Origin: Iodobacter fluviatilis
Lineage (GTDB): Bacteria > Pseudomonadota > Gammaproteobacteria > Burkholderiales > Chitinibacteraceae
Direction of reading: 5' to 3'
Assembly (NCBI RefSeq): GCF_004194535.1
Contig: NZ_CP025781.1
Span: forward strand, 372,001-436,000
DNA length: 64,000 nucleotides
Below are positions 19,865 to 30,654 of the stretch, piece after piece. The notes beneath the pieces are model-generated. The model saw only the letters and a program-made list of their open reading frames with translations. It ran no database searches and had not been told where the DNA came from. Numbering within the stretch: the stretch's first letter is position 1; every line of letters starts with the position of its first letter. Position numbers and translations under genes: made by a program.

Positions 19865-21376
19865 ATGAAGCAGGCACTTACATTGCTTAACCCAGAGCGA
19901 TATTTTATCGCCTTTATACTGTTTATCAGCTATGTGGGCATTGGGTTTATTCATATTCAGCAAGCGCATTTATCCCTAGGCCATCTTGCTGTTATTTGGC
20001 TGCCCGCAGGTATAGGCTTATTAATGGCGCTAGAAATTGGCCCTGCCGCATTTATCCTTATTTTTTTTGCAAGCTTCACCCTCAACGCCCCAACCTATTA
20101 CTATATCAACACCCCAAACAATGCTTACCCATTGATCACATCGCTAAGTGTGGGTATCGGCACGGCACTTATCGATGTATGGCAGGCGCATATAGCCACC
20201 AAAGCTTGGCAATATTTTGTTACAAAACATGATCGTCCCCCATTACAAAACCCCACCGACCTCCCCTATTTCTGGGGGAAAATTTGCTTTATCCCTGCCC
20301 TATTTAGCATGACGCTCACCCATATTTTGCTCAGCCTAGCCAGTATTATTAGCACGCAGGATTGGCTCGAAAATATTCAGCAAATGTTGATGCTCATCAT
20401 GGGGGACACCGCGGGGCTATTTATCATCGCTCCGATTTACGCTAGCTGGAAATCTAACGTCTTCAAATATAGAATCCGCCCCGCCATCCCTTATTTTTTT
20501 GCTTTAATCTTGATCGTTACCCTAGGGTTTTTGCTCTATAGCTATTTACTGATGCTTATTCTGCCTATCTTGCTTTTGATTGCAATTCGATTTCGATTGG
20601 CAGGAACCTCAGTGGCATTGCTGATTGTTTTTACCTTTTTAATGACAGGCACCACTCATCACCTCGGGCCTTTTTTTAGCCCCAACAACCCCCCACTTTC
20701 TTTTCTTAATTTACAATTATTCCTATTTTCAATTGGGCTAACTTTGCATTACTTAGCGCTATTACAAGAGCTACTCAGCCATAGCCACCTACAATTAGAA
20801 ACAGAAGTCACCCTCAGAACCGAAGCCTTGGCCGCCGCTAATCAGCGCCTAGAAGAATTAGTCACCACAGACGAGCTAACCGGCGTTGCCAATCGGCGTG
20901 AATGGCAGCGCCGCTGTGATGAAGCCATTATTTATGCTCGCCGCTATCAGCAACCGCTGTCTATTTTGCTCATTGATATCGATCACTTCAAAAACGTTAA
21001 TGATCAACATGGGCATTTAACAGGTGATTTAACCCTAAAAGAGCTATGCCGCGTTTGCACTGCTGAGCTACGTGCATCCGATAGTTTTGCCCGCTGGGGT
21101 GGTGAGGAGTTTGTGCTGTTACTCCCTGGCACCACGCAGGCAGAGGCTATTTTAGCGGGCAATAAATTACGCATCGCGGTAGAGAATCAAGCCCTAGTGG
21201 AATACCATGGACATAAAATTCGTATTACCATCAGCGTGGGTGTGGCCATGCTAGAAGACAACGACAGCAGCTTAGACCATCTATTAAATCGGGCCGATCA
21301 AGCGATGTACGCCGCAAAAGCTGCTGGCCGCAATCAAGTACAGTGTGCAATTAGCTCTAGTACATTTAATCAATAA
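19865..21376 (+). CDS. membrane diguanylate cyclase (MASE1-like + GGDEF)
   Basis: The 503-aa protein has about eight hydrophobic segments over residues 1-310 in the style of a MASE1 sensor (IWLPAGIGLLMALEIGP near 43-59). A short coiled linker (LRTEALAAANQRLEELV) leads to a C-terminal GGDEF domain (about 325-495). The active-site motif is an intact GGEEF (RWGGEEFVLLLPG), with the metal-binding DIDHFKNVNDQHGH. RASD lies five residues upstream of GGEEF and matches the RxxD product-inhibition site. It should therefore synthesise c-di-GMP at the inner membrane. Its vicinity to the LapA-like adhesin is suggestive, because LapA retention is controlled by c-di-GMP, but a direct link is inference. Confidence 0.92.
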   Translation: MKQALTLLNPERYFIAFILFISYVGIGFIHIQQAHLSLGHLAVIWLPAGIGLLMALEIGPAAFILIFFASFTLNAPTYYYINTPNNAYPLITSLSVGIGTALIDVWQAHIATKAWQYFVTKHDRPPLQNPTDLPYFWGKICFIPALFSMTLTHILLSLASIISTQDWLENIQQMLMLIMGDTAGLFIIAPIYASWKSNVFKYRIRPAIPYFFALILIVTLGFLLYSYLLMLILPILLLIAIRFRLAGTSVALLIVFTFLMTGTTHHLGPFFSPNNPPLSFLNLQLFLFSIGLTLHYLALLQELLSHSHLQLETEVTLRTEALAAANQRLEELVTTDELTGVANRREWQRRCDEAIIYARRYQQPLSILLIDIDHFKNVNDQHGHLTGDLTLKELCRVCTAELRASDSFARWGGEEFVLLLPGTTQAEAILAGNKLRIAVENQALVEYHGHKIRITISVGVAMLEDNDSSLDHLLNRADQAMYAAKAAGRNQVQCAISSSTFNQ

Positions 21377-21393
21377 TAAAAGAGCGGCCCATC

Positions 21394-21561
21394 CTAGCAG
21401 CCTGTCGGACTTAGACGGTCGAAGCGGAAAATCGCATGGTCGAGACCAGATTTTGCCGGATTTGCAGCGCCAATAACGAGTTATTGGTCAAAAAGCTGGT
21501 GAAATATAGGCCGATCAGGTGATTTTGCAGCTGACTGATGCTAAGCCCGACAGGCTGCTAG
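21394..21561. mobile_element. 168-bp MITE-like element, subtype A, copy 2
   Basis: It has the same length, termini and interior as the copy at 2996-3163, with about three substitutions (one in the right terminal repeat: AAGCCC for AAGTCC). CTAG flanks both ends. It sits in the gap between the diguanylate cyclase and sulP genes and interrupts nothing recognisable. Confidence 0.85.
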
Positions 21562-21666
21562 GGCTCACACGGCTTGCAATGCCCCTATATTTTTATATTT
21601 TTTAATTTAATGCCCCTTGTCTAAATCACAGCCATAATAAATTTTTAGCTCGGCATCCATATCATC

Positions 21667-23337
21667 ATGCTAATAAACTTCAAGCCGCGCTCCCTTGAGA
21701 TCTTTAAAAATTACGATAGGCAAAGATTACAAGCCGATATTACGGCTGGGATTTGTGTAGGGATTGTAGCGCTTCCTTTAGCAATGGCATTTGCGATTGC
21801 CAGCGGGCTTCCCCCATCTGCAGGCTTAAGTACTGCAATTATTGCAGGCTTTTTAATTTCTTTATTAGGAGGATCAAAAGTACAAATTGGTGGCCCTGCA
21901 GGTGCATTTATTGTGGTGGTTTACGCCATCGTGCAGCAATATGGCGTGGGTAATTTATTACTCGCCACCATGCTAGCAGGCGTTTTTATGTTTCTATTAG
22001 GGCTACTTGGCCTTGGCGCCTTGGTTAGGCATATCCCCGTTTCTATTGTGATTGGCTTTACCAATGGTATTGCCGTACTTATTGCCATATCACAACTAAA
22101 AGATTTTTTAGGCTTAGCTATTACAGACTTACCTGCCGAGTTTTTTTCGAAAACAAATGTGATTGCCCACGCGCTCCCTACAATCCATTTAGCCACCCTT
22201 TCCATTGGCATTTTTTCTTTAGCCATTTTAATTGTATGGCCCATACTTAATAAATATCTACCCTCAGGGTTTCAGCGCATCCCTGGTAGTATATTGGCCC
22301 TAGTCATAGGTACCTTGCTTTCCCAATGGCCAGAGCTGCATATCGCCACTATAGGTAGCCGTTTTGGTGATATTCCTTCGTATCTACCCAGCCCCACCTT
22401 TCCTAATTTTACCTGGCATTCGCTTGCAGCCATCATTCAGCCCGCATTAACCATTGCCGTTTTGGGTGCGATTGAATCGTTGCTTTGTGCCCGCATTGCC
22501 GATAGCATGATTAACGATAGGCATAATCCAAATCAAGAATTAATGGCCCAAGGCATTGCCAATTTTGTCGCCCCTTTATTTGGGGGATTTTGTGCAACCG
22601 GAACGATTGCACGCACCGTTACCAATATTAATAGTGGTGCCAATAGCCCTATTGCGGGGATGGTTCACGCTTTATCAATTTTTCTCATTATGGCAATTGC
22701 CGCGCCTTTTGCTAAATTAGTGCCTCTCAGTACTTTGGCGGCCATTTTATTATATGTGGCATGGAATATGGGCGAATGGGAAGAGTTTCGCCGTTTACAG
22801 CATTTTACGGCGAATTACCGAACCATTTTACTAGCTACTTTTACCCTTACCGTTGTGGTAGATTTAACCGTGGCAATGGAAGTAGGCTTACTGTTAGCCT
22901 GTGTGTTTTTTATTACCCGCGTGTCCAGCCTTACCCACTTAAATAAACTGGAATTACCCACGGCTTTAAGCCATCAAAGTATTGAAGCGTGGAGTATTCA
23001 AGGTTCTTTATTTTTTGGCTCGATTGCTAAAATAGAAGCACTACTCAATCCGCATAAAACTCAGCCAAAAATCTTAGTTTTAGATTTATCACCACTGCTA
23101 AATATGGACACCACAGGGCTTGAAGCGCTAGAAACCCTGCAACATTTACTTAAACGGCAACAAGGTGTATTGATTATTTGCGCAGCGGGAATTCAGCCCA
23201 CCTCCCTTATTCACCGCTCTGGTTTTGATCAACAATTAGGCGAAGAATTTCTTCTTGCCGATAGAAATAGTGCTTGGACTCTAGCGGAGCAACTCCTCAC
23301 TTGTACTCCCCTAGCTTCAAAAGAAACACCCACTTAG
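21667..23337 (+). CDS. SulP family anion transporter with STAS domain
   Basis: A 556-aa inner-membrane transporter of the SulP/SLC26 family. The N-terminal signature (YDRQRLQADITAGICVGIVALPLAMAFAIA, written here only as the region 18-47) precedes about 10-12 hydrophobic segments with QIGGPAGAFIVVVY and GFTNGIAVLIAISQLKDFLG. A C-terminal STAS domain (about 435-540) has LVLDLSPLLNMDTTGLEALE. Members carry sulfate, bicarbonate or dicarboxylates, and the substrate here is not decidable. The length fits DauA/YchM-like proteins. The start is the ATG at 21667. The gene stands alone between a MITE and the BCCT gene. Confidence 0.92.
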   Translation: MLINFKPRSLEIFKNYDRQRLQADITAGICVGIVALPLAMAFAIASGLPPSAGLSTAIIAGFLISLLGGSKVQIGGPAGAFIVVVYAIVQQYGVGNLLLATMLAGVFMFLLGLLGLGALVRHIPVSIVIGFTNGIAVLIAISQLKDFLGLAITDLPAEFFSKTNVIAHALPTIHLATLSIGIFSLAILIVWPILNKYLPSGFQRIPGSILALVIGTLLSQWPELHIATIGSRFGDIPSYLPSPTFPNFTWHSLAAIIQPALTIAVLGAIESLLCARIADSMINDRHNPNQELMAQGIANFVAPLFGGFCATGTIARTVTNINSGANSPIAGMVHALSIFLIMAIAAPFAKLVPLSTLAAILLYVAWNMGEWEEFRRLQHFTANYRTILLATFTLTVVVDLTVAMEVGLLLACVFFITRVSSLTHLNKLELPTALSHQSIEAWSIQGSLFFGSIAKIEALLNPHKTQPKILVLDLSPLLNMDTTGLEALETLQHLLKRQQGVLIICAAGIQPTSLIHRSGFDQQLGEEFLLADRNSAWTLAEQLLTCTPLASKETPT

Positions 23338-23511
23338 GACATATGTGATTTAGTCACGTATTTGTGCTTATTCAACATTACAAAGATCGCAATTATTGCT
23401 AGAGTAAAGTCGACGTTTTAAGACAATAGCCCATTAAATACAAGGGCATATTGCGTACATTCGCTTTCTCAACCATAAAAGGCCACGGATTTTGGCCATT
23501 ATAGGAGACGC

Positions 23512-25524
23512 ATGAGTACCATCACTCCATCCCGTTTTCATCACACCCTCAGCATGCCGGTATTTCTACCCAGCATGATTTTAATCGGCGTTTTACTCGC
23601 CATTTGTACCCTCAACCCCACCGCAGCAGAACAAATATTCTCGCATGGCCAAGCTTGGATTTCGGAAAATTTCAGCTGGTTCTACATTATATCCGTTGCC
23701 ATTTTCATCATCACCCTTATCGCTATCGCCTGCAGCCCATACGGGAATATCCGCCTTGGCCCAGACGATGCTAAGCCTGAGTATAATTTCACCTCTTGGG
23801 TCGCCATGCTGTTCGCCGCAGGCATGGGAATTGGCCTGATGTATTTTGGCGTGGGCGAGCCCATGCAGCATTACTTATCGCCACCACTGGCCGAAGGCAG
23901 CACCATGGCTGCCGCCCGTGAAGCGATGAATATGACATTCTTTCACTGGGGCTTTCATGCTTGGGCGATTTACTGCTTGGTAGGCCTAGTACTGGCTTAT
24001 TTTGGCTTTCGCTACAATCTGCCATTGACGATCCGCTCCGGCCTCTACCCCATTTTGCGAGACAGAATCAACGGCCCAATTGGGCACGCCGTCGATGTAT
24101 TTGCCCTTTGTGGCACCATTTTTGGTATCGCCACCACCCTAGGCTTTGGCATTTTACAAATAAGCGCGGGGATTAACGCCCTTACCGGCTGGGACACCTC
24201 TGGGCTTGACTTTAAGTACGGCTTAATTGCCGTCGTGATTGGTTTAGCTGGCTGTTCGGCCGCATCAGGCTTAGATAAAGGCGTGCGCCGCTTAAGCGAA
24301 CTAAACCTTAGCCTCGCCATTATCCTGATGCTATTTGTATTATTTGCTGGACCAACGCTCTTTCTGCTTGGCGCTTTTGGTGACAATCTTGGCCATTATT
24401 TTTCCAGCATTGTTGAGCTCACTTTCCGCTCTTACACCTATGAACCAACGCAAAAAGAAGGCTGGTTTAGTGGCTGGACGCTACTCTATTGGGCTTGGTG
24501 GATTTCATGGTCGCCATTTGTGGGGATGTTTATTGCGCGTATTTCCCGTGGCCGTACCTTGCGTGAATTTATCATCGGCGTGATGCTGATTCCCGCACTA
24601 TTTAATCTGGTTTGGATGACTATTTTTGGTAACACCGCCATCTGGCTGGATATGCATACTGCTGCGGGCGCTTTAACGCAAACTGCGGGTCATGTAGATG
24701 CTTTGCTATTTAAATTCTTTGAATATCTGCCACTGGCTAAGGTGACTTCTTCAATAGCCATCTTGCTGATTGCAGTGTTTTTTGTCACTTCGGCCGATTC
24801 AGGAGCCTTTGTGCTCAATACCATAGCAACCCGTGGTGCAGAGAAATCACCAGCTTGGCAGTGCCTATTTTGGGCCGTTTTACTTGGCGTGACTGCAGCG
24901 ATCCTACTCACAACAGGTGGTTTAAAAGCATTGCAGGCCGTTACCTTAATTGCAGCCCTGCCTTTCACTGCCATTATGCTGCTGCTTTGCTTCAGCCTAT
25001 GTAAAGGCTTAGCTGCTGATCGTGAACACTTCTCACAGAAGTTTTCACCTGGCACAACCTTTTGGACTGGCCAACACTGGCGCATACGCCTAGCGCAAAT
25101 TCTGCAAGAGTCTCGCTTAAGCGATGTTGAAAAATTTATCGCAAAAAGCGTAGAGCCGGCTCTCAAAGAAGTAGCCGCCGAGCTGCAAAAGAAAGGCTTA
25201 GAAGCCTCTGTACTAATAGGCGAAGATAAAGCTGTTTCTTTGATTGTGCCACAAACCAATCTACGCAATTTTGTATACGGTGTGCGGCCATTAAAACAAC
25301 CCGTACCTGCTTTTGCCCTGCGTGATGCATCACTACCCATGTCTAGCCGTCCCCATCATTACGTACCCATCACCTTCTTTGAAGACGGCCGCCAAGGCTA
25401 CGATGTGCAATATATGATTCAGCAAGAGCTCATTGCCGACGTATTAAAACAATACGAACGCTACCTAAGCTTGGTACACAATAAAGACACCCATCTACTG
25501 AACTCTGCACCTGGGCATACTTAA
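23512..25524 (+). CDS. BCCT family transporter (BetT-like choline/betaine uptake)
   Basis: The 670-aa protein has the 12-TM betaine/choline/carnitine transporter core. It shows the family motif GMGIGLMYFGVGEPMQHY (about 102-119) and the signature WWISWSPFVGMFIARISRGR in TM8. A C-terminal cytosolic tail of about 150 residues resembles E. coli BetT (677 aa). The GMGIGLMYFGVGEP form is like proton-coupled BetT proteins, so choline import is the best guess. AGGAGA lies just upstream of the ATG at 23512. The gene is monocistronic, with its own terminator at 25545-25574. No betAB genes are nearby. Choline-derived betaine is catabolised toward glycine, so the adjacency to gcvTHP may be meaningful. 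Confidence 0.9.
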   Translation: MSTITPSRFHHTLSMPVFLPSMILIGVLLAICTLNPTAAEQIFSHGQAWISENFSWFYIISVAIFIITLIAIACSPYGNIRLGPDDAKPEYNFTSWVAMLFAAGMGIGLMYFGVGEPMQHYLSPPLAEGSTMAAAREAMNMTFFHWGFHAWAIYCLVGLVLAYFGFRYNLPLTIRSGLYPILRDRINGPIGHAVDVFALCGTIFGIATTLGFGILQISAGINALTGWDTSGLDFKYGLIAVVIGLAGCSAASGLDKGVRRLSELNLSLAIILMLFVLFAGPTLFLLGAFGDNLGHYFSSIVELTFRSYTYEPTQKEGWFSGWTLLYWAWWISWSPFVGMFIARISRGRTLREFIIGVMLIPALFNLVWMTIFGNTAIWLDMHTAAGALTQTAGHVDALLFKFFEYLPLAKVTSSIAILLIAVFFVTSADSGAFVLNTIATRGAEKSPAWQCLFWAVLLGVTAAILLTTGGLKALQAVTLIAALPFTAIMLLLCFSLCKGLAADREHFSQKFSPGTTFWTGQHWRIRLAQILQESRLSDVEKFIAKSVEPALKEVAAELQKKGLEASVLIGEDKAVSLIVPQTNLRNFVYGVRPLKQPVPAFALRDASLPMSSRPHHYVPITFFEDGRQGYDVQYMIQQELIADVLKQYERYLSLVHNKDTHLLNSAPGHT

Positions 25525-25544
25525 GGCCTAAACACTAAAAGCCA

Positions 25545-25574
25545 AACGCCCACCGTTTCAAGTGGGCGTTTTTT
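25545..25574 (+). terminator. rho-independent terminator of the BCCT gene
   Basis: AACGCCCAC and GTGGGCGTT form a 9-bp stem followed by TTTT, separating the BCCT gene from the gcv leader. Confidence 0.9.
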
Positions 25575-25588
25575 ATTGCTAGGTAAAA

Positions 25589-25617
25589 TTGACAAAATCA
25601 GACTAAGTGGTTAAATT
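25589..25617 (+). promoter_or_regulatory. sigma70-type promoter for the gcv operon
   Basis: TTGACA (25589-25594), a 17-bp spacer and TAAATT (25612-25617) place the transcription start just before the glycine riboswitch. The -35 is perfect and the -10 matches 4 of 6. Confidence 0.75.
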
Positions 25618-25621
25618 CTGA

Positions 25622-25816
25622 AGACCAAAGAGGAGAGAGTAGCTAGGGAAAACCCCAGCTACCGCCGAAGGCGCAACGCCCGCGAACGCTCAGGCAAAAG
25701 GACTCTTTGGCATCAACACTCTGGAGAGTGGCGTGCCAAACGCCCACCGAAGGGGCTAACAAAACGGATCGTCATGAGCCGTTTTGGAATCTCTCAGGTA
25801 CCAAGGACAGAGGGGC
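25622..25816 (+). ncRNA. tandem glycine riboswitch (gcvT leader)
   Basis: Two consecutive glycine aptamers are readable. The first (about 25629-25713) has AGGAGAG, the CCGCCGAAGG core and CTCAGGCAAAAGGACTC. The second (about 25718-25816) has CTGGAGAG, CCACCGAAGGGG, the variable stem, and ATCTCTCAGGTACCAAGGAC closed by AGAGGGG. These are the hallmark conserved strings of the glycine riboswitch class, which usually turns on glycine cleavage genes when glycine is abundant. It lies directly upstream of gcvT. No terminator hairpin is evident between the second aptamer and gcvT, so control may act on translation initiation. Confidence 0.96.
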
Positions 25817-25867
25817 CGCTGCATCTGAAAAGCCTAATCGGCTTGCAGCGCTATGCCCGAGAGTGCC

Positions 25868-26959
25868 ATGTCCGCCCAACTCCACACTACCCCACTCAAT
25901 GCTGCCCATCGTATTGCCAACGCCCGTATGGTCGATTTTGGCGGCTGGGACATGCCAGTAAACTATGGCTCGCAAATCGAAGAACACCACGCTGTTCGCA
26001 CCGATGCCGGCATGTTTGATGTCAGCCATATGCGTGTGGTGGATATCAAGGGCGAGCAAGTTCGTGCCTTTCTGACCCGCGCCCTTGCCAATAATGTGGC
26101 TAAGCTTAAAGTTTCTGGCAAAGCACTCTATTCTTGCTTGCTCAACCCACAAGCCACCGTGATCGACGATTTAATCGTTTATTACTTTGCCGAAGATTAC
26201 TTCCGCCTTGTGGTGAATGCAGGCACCGCAGACAAAGACATCGCATGGATGCAGCAGCTTAATACCGATTGGAATACCGGCCTCACCATTACTTCCCGTA
26301 ATGATTTAGCCATTCTGGCCGTACAAGGCCCGAATGCCCGCGCTAAGGTTTGGCAAGTTTTGCCAGAAACCCAAGCTGCCAGTTCAGACCTCAAGCCTTT
26401 TAATGCCGCGCAAATTGGCGATGTGATGATCGCCCGCACCGGTTACACCGGCGAAGACGGCTTTGAAGTGGTACTGCCTGCTACTCAAATTGAAAACTTC
26501 TGGAATCAACTGATCGCCGCAGGCGTTCGCCCTTGTGGCCTTGGTGCACGCGACACGCTGCGTTTAGAAGCGGGTATGAATTTATACGGCCAAGATATGG
26601 ACGAAACAGTGAATCCGCTCAATGCAGCACTGGCTTGGACGATTGACCTCGTTTCCGAGCGTGATTTCGTAGGTAAAGAAGCCCTACTGGCTCAAGGCCA
26701 AACTCAACAATTCCTGGGCTTGTTGCTACTGGATAAAGGCGGTGTATTGCGTGGCCACCAGGTAGTGCATACCGAACAGGGAGATGGCGAAATCACCAGC
26801 GGCACGTTCTCGCCTAGCCTGCAACAATCCATTGCCATGGCGCGTTTACCGCTAGGCGTTGCCATTGGCGACACCGTACACGTAGCCATTCGTGATAAAA
26901 AACTAGCCGCCCGCGTCGTAAAAATGCCTTTTGTGCGCAACGGTAAATCACAGCTTTAA
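25868..26959 (+). CDS. gcvT: glycine cleavage system aminomethyltransferase (T protein)
   Basis: GcvT transfers the methylene group from aminomethyl-lipoyl H protein to tetrahydrofolate, releasing ammonia. The 363-aa product starts [10 protein letters not shown] and shows the family core [32 protein letters not shown] and the folate-site [13 protein letters not shown] chose the ATG at 25868, preceded by GAGAG. An in-frame ATG at 25853 would add five residues (MPESA) that are not family-like. The gene is first in gcvT-gcvH-gcvP behind the glycine riboswitch. Confidence 0.96.
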   Translation: MSAQLHTTPLNAAHRIANARMVDFGGWDMPVNYGSQIEEHHAVRTDAGMFDVSHMRVVDIKGEQVRAFLTRALANNVAKLKVSGKALYSCLLNPQATVIDDLIVYYFAEDYFRLVVNAGTADKDIAWMQQLNTDWNTGLTITSRNDLAILAVQGPNARAKVWQVLPETQAASSDLKPFNAAQIGDVMIARTGYTGEDGFEVVLPATQIENFWNQLIAAGVRPCGLGARDTLRLEAGMNLYGQDMDETVNPLNAALAWTIDLVSERDFVGKEALLAQGQTQQFLGLLLLDKGGVLRGHQVVHTEQGDGEITSGTFSPSLQQSIAMARLPLGVAIGDTVHVAIRDKKLAARVVKMPFVRNGKSQL

Positions 26960-26976
26960 AAACCTTAGAACCTAAA

Positions 26977-27112
26977 TTCTGTGGGCACAGAGAACACGGA
27001 GAAAACCAAGACGAGAACACCGAGAAAAACAATAGAGAGAATCATTAGTTTTTTACTTAAAAGATTTTCTCTGTGCTCTCTGAGTTCTCATATTTTCTCT
27101 GCGTCTACAGAA
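26977..27112. repeat. long imperfect inverted repeat in the gcvT-gcvH gap
   Basis: The left arm begins TTCTGTGGGCACAGAGAACA and the right arm reads (reverse complement) TTCTGTAGACGCAGAGAAAA. A purine-rich run on one side and its pyrimidine counterpart on the other make a long imperfect hairpin. A related repeat lies in the gcvH-gcvP gap (27545-27702). Confidence 0.7.
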
Positions 27113-27151
27113 GTTTTTGAATTTAATTACCCCCATACCGGAGTTTTTATT

Positions 27152-27529
27152 ATGTCTATCCCTGCAAATTTGAAATTCACTGACACTCACGAATGGCTTC
27201 GTCTTGAAGCGGATGGCAGCATCACCATCGGCATCACCAACCATGCTCAAGAAGCGTTGGGCGATATCGTGTTTTTGGAATTGCCAGCAGCCGGCACTCG
27301 CTACGCTAAAAACGACGCTTGTGGTGTGGTTGAGTCAGTTAAAGCTGCCAGCGATATCTACGCGCCATTGGCAGGTGTGATTGTTGAAAGCAATGACGAC
27401 TTGACCAACGCTCCAGAGCAAGTCAACACCGACGCTTACGATGCCTGGTTATTCAAAATCACCCCAGACAACGCAGCCGACCTCGACACTATGCTGAGCG
27501 CTGCCGATTACGAAAAAGCCATCGGCTAA
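27152..27529 (+). CDS. gcvH: glycine cleavage system lipoyl carrier protein (H protein)
   Basis: The H protein carries the aminomethyl intermediate on a lipoyl-lysine between GcvP, GcvT and the L protein. The 125-aa product is of normal length. It shows THEWLRLE at 12-19, [18 protein letters not shown], and the lipoylation motif [10 protein letters not shown] with the modified lysine at residue 64. The start is the ATG at 27152 with GGAG at 27140-27143. The in-frame region upstream to 26981 is the repeat hairpin and is not coding. Confidence 0.97.
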   Translation: MSIPANLKFTDTHEWLRLEADGSITIGITNHAQEALGDIVFLELPAAGTRYAKNDACGVVESVKAASDIYAPLAGVIVESNDDLTNAPEQVNTDAYDAWLFKITPDNAADLDTMLSAADYEKAIG

Positions 27530-27544
27530 TAAAACATAAAAACG

Positions 27545-27702
27545 TCTGTAGACACAGAGATCGGGAAGAACACAAAGCACACGGAAAAAACCTTTAAGGT
27601 AAAAGATAATTAACAGCAATGTATCGCTTACAGCGCTGTTATAGCTAGGTCTTCCTCCTTGTGCTCGCTTTTGCTCTTCTCTATGTTCTCAGTGTTTACA
27701 GA
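27545..27702. repeat. long imperfect inverted repeat in the gcvH-gcvP gap
   Basis: The arms TCTGTAGACACAGAGA (27545 on) and, on the other strand, TCTGTAAACACTGAGAACA (ending at 27702) bracket a purine/pyrimidine-biased hairpin. It is clearly related to the repeat at 26977-27112. An internal CAGCGCTG palindrome lies near 27640. Confidence 0.65.
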
Positions 27703-27753
27703 TCTTTTTGACTTACCTTTTGACCTGCCCCACGTACACTTACGGTTGCCGCC

Positions 27754-30624
27754 ATGACCACTGCATCTCTTAGCCATCTTGAAGATCACGCCGCTTTTGT
27801 GGCCCGCCATATCGGCCCTAACGCTGCGGAAGAAGCCGCAATGTTGGCCACGCTGGGCTATGCAACACGCTCCGATCTGATTAAAAACATCGTTCCTACA
27901 GCGATTGCCCGCGCAGACGCGCTGCCGCTTGGTGAATTCACCACCGCAAAAAGCGAAGCGGAAGCTTTAGCCACGCTGAAAGCGATTGCAGGCAAAAACA
28001 TCCTAAAGAAGAATTTCATTGGTCAGGGCTATTACGGCACCCACACGCCAAGCGTGATTCTGCGCAACATCTTGGAAAACCCAGCTTGGTACACGGCTTA
28101 CACGCCATACCAGCCAGAAATCAGCCAAGGCCGCTTGGAAGCCATTATTAACTTCCAGCAAATGATTTGCGATATGACCGGCATGGCCATTGCCAATGCA
28201 TCGATGCTAGATGAAGGCACGGCGGCTGCCGAAGCTATGACGCTGTTAATGCGCATGAGCAAAAGCAAATCGACCATTTTCTATGTCGCCGCCGATGTGC
28301 TGCCACAAACCCGCGAAGTGATCACCACCCGTGCTGCGCCACTGGGCATTGAAGTGCGCACCGGTCTTGGCGAAGCTGGGGACGGCTTTGGCGTGCTATT
28401 GCAATACCCTGGCGTAAACGGCGATGTGCCTGATTACCGCAATCTGGTGGCTGATTTACACGCCAAGGGTACTTTAGTGGTTGTTGCTGCTGACTTGCTG
28501 GCGCTCACCCTGCTGGCTGCACCAGGCGAATGGGGTGCAGATGTGGTGGTGGGTAATAGCCAACGCTTTGGTGTACCGCTTGGCTTTGGTGGCCCGCACG
28601 CTGGCTTTTTAGCCACTCGCGATGAATTCAAACGCTCGATGCCAGGCCGCTTGGTCGGCATTACCATTGATGCGCAAGGCAAGAGCGCTTACCGCCTTGC
28701 TCTGCAAACCCGCGAGCAACATATCCGCCGCGAAAAAGCCACTTCCAATATCTGTACCGCACAAGTATTGCTCGCCGTGATGGCCAGCATGTACGCCGTT
28801 TACCACGGCCCAGCCGGCTTAAAACGCATCGCGCATCGCGTACACCGCTTAACTAGCATCCTTGCAGCGGGCTTAAAGCAGCTAGATGTAAAAGTCGTCA
28901 ACGGCAGCTGGTTTGATACGCTCACAATTAGCGTTAAAGACGCTACTCAAGTACACGCACTGGCGTATGAGCAAGGCCTAAATCTGCGCCATATCGATGC
29001 CAGCACGGTCGGCATTTCTCTGGATGAAACCAGCACTCGCGAAGACATCGCTGCGTTGTGGCATGTATTTTCAGGCGGTAAAACCCTGCCAACGGTTGAT
29101 GCATTAGATGCAGAAATCGCAGGCGCATTACCGAGCGAACTATTACGCCAGACGGATTTCCTGACTCACCCAACATTTAACCGCTATCACTCCGAAACCG
29201 AGATGATGCGCTATCTGCGTGGCTTGGCAGATAAAGATTTAGCCCTTGATCGCACTATGATTCCGCTGGGTTCTTGCACCATGAAGCTGAACGCGGCCAG
29301 CGAAATGATGCCGGTCACTTGGCCAGAATTCGCCAATGTTCACCCGTTTGCGCCAAATGCACAAACAGCGGGCTACCGCGAAATGATCGCCCAGCTGGAA
29401 GACATGCTTTGCGCGGCAACCGGTTATGCAGGTGTGAGCTTGCAGCCAAACGCAGGCAGCCAAGGCGAATACGCAGGCCTGTTGATTATCAAGGCTTACC
29501 ACGCTTCTCGTAACGATGCGGAGCGCAATATCGTGTTAATCCCCGCTTCTGCACACGGCACTAACCCCGCTTCTGCACAGATGGCAGGCCTCTCCGTGGT
29601 GGTGGTGGCTTGTGATGAAGCAGGTAATATCGATCTAGCCGATTTACGCGCCAAGGCCGATAAGCACAGCCAGAATATTGCGGCGATTATGATCACCTAC
29701 CCAAGCACGCACGGCGTGTTTGAAGAATCGGTTACAGAAGTGTGCGAAATCGTGCACGGCCACGGCGGCCAAGTGTATATCGACGGTGCAAATATGAATG
29801 CTATGGTGGGCCTGTGCGCACCTGGCCAGTTTGGCGGCGATGTCAGCCACTTAAACCTGCACAAAACATTCTGCATTCCCCACGGCGGCGGCGGCCCAGG
29901 TGTTGGCCCGGTAGCGGTAGCAGCACACTTAGTACCGTTTTTGCCTAATCAGCAAAGCAGCGGCTATGTGCGAGGCGAGCAAGGTATTGGCGCAGTGAGC
30001 GCTGCGCCTTACGGCTCGGCAGCGATTTTGCCTATCTCATGGATGTATATCGCCATGATGGGCGCAGAAGGCCTGAAAAGCGCGACTGAAATGGCGATTC
30101 TGAACGCCAACTACATCGCCAAATGCCTAGCTCCTTTTTACCCAGTGCTCTACAGCGGCCACGATGGTTTGGTTGCGCACGAATGTATTCTGGACCTGCG
30201 CCCACTCAAAGACGCCAGCGGCATCAGCAATGAAGATGTAGCAAAACGCCTGATGGATTACGGCTTCCACGCGCCAACCATGAGCTTCCCGGTACCGGGA
30301 ACGCTAATGGTAGAGCCTACCGAAAGCGAGTCAAAAGTAGAACTTGATCGCTTTATCGACGCCATGATCGCCATCCGCAGCGAAATCGATCGCGTAGTGA
30401 GCGGCGAATGGACACTGGCAGATAATCCGCTGGTGAACGCGCCGCATACCGTAGAAGTACTCACAGCAGAAACGTGGGAACACGGCTATACACGCGCCAC
30501 AGCTGCATTCCCGCTAGAAAGCGTAAAACGTAATAAATACTGGCCACCAGTTGGCCGTGCTGACAACGTTTACGGTGATCGCAACTTATTCTGCGCTTGC
30601 TTACCGATGTCTGATTACGAATAA
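27754..30624 (+). CDS. gcvP: glycine dehydrogenase (decarboxylating), P protein
   Basis: GcvP is the PLP-dependent decarboxylase of the glycine cleavage system. The 956-aa single-chain form includes both halves. It shows [15 protein letters not shown] and [20 protein letters not shown] in the N-half, and [23 protein letters not shown] and the PLP site [18 protein letters not shown] in the C-half. The Schiff-base lysine is about residue 704. The start ATG at 27754 gives the expected N-terminus ([11 protein letters not shown]). It is third in the gcv operon after a 224-bp gap holding a hairpin repeat. The L protein (lpd) is not in the window. Confidence 0.97.
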   Translation: MTTASLSHLEDHAAFVARHIGPNAAEEAAMLATLGYATRSDLIKNIVPTAIARADALPLGEFTTAKSEAEALATLKAIAGKNILKKNFIGQGYYGTHTPSVILRNILENPAWYTAYTPYQPEISQGRLEAIINFQQMICDMTGMAIANASMLDEGTAAAEAMTLLMRMSKSKSTIFYVAADVLPQTREVITTRAAPLGIEVRTGLGEAGDGFGVLLQYPGVNGDVPDYRNLVADLHAKGTLVVVAADLLALTLLAAPGEWGADVVVGNSQRFGVPLGFGGPHAGFLATRDEFKRSMPGRLVGITIDAQGKSAYRLALQTREQHIRREKATSNICTAQVLLAVMASMYAVYHGPAGLKRIAHRVHRLTSILAAGLKQLDVKVVNGSWFDTLTISVKDATQVHALAYEQGLNLRHIDASTVGISLDETSTREDIAALWHVFSGGKTLPTVDALDAEIAGALPSELLRQTDFLTHPTFNRYHSETEMMRYLRGLADKDLALDRTMIPLGSCTMKLNAASEMMPVTWPEFANVHPFAPNAQTAGYREMIAQLEDMLCAATGYAGVSLQPNAGSQGEYAGLLIIKAYHASRNDAERNIVLIPASAHGTNPASAQMAGLSVVVVACDEAGNIDLADLRAKADKHSQNIAAIMITYPSTHGVFEESVTEVCEIVHGHGGQVYIDGANMNAMVGLCAPGQFGGDVSHLNLHKTFCIPHGGGGPGVGPVAVAAHLVPFLPNQQSSGYVRGEQGIGAVSAAPYGSAAILPISWMYIAMMGAEGLKSATEMAILNANYIAKCLAPFYPVLYSGHDGLVAHECILDLRPLKDASGISNEDVAKRLMDYGFHAPTMSFPVPGTLMVEPTESESKVELDRFIDAMIAIRSEIDRVVSGEWTLADNPLVNAPHTVEVLTAETWEHGYTRATAAFPLESVKRNKYWPPVGRADNVYGDRNLFCACLPMSDYE

Positions 30625-30654
30625 GCTAAAAAATCAAGCAAAAGACCATCCGCT

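Noticed and set aside
26981-27151. In-frame N-terminal extension of GcvH
   Set aside because: This part is the purine-rich hairpin repeat; GcvH proteins start at [15 protein letters not shown], which has its own GGAG site.
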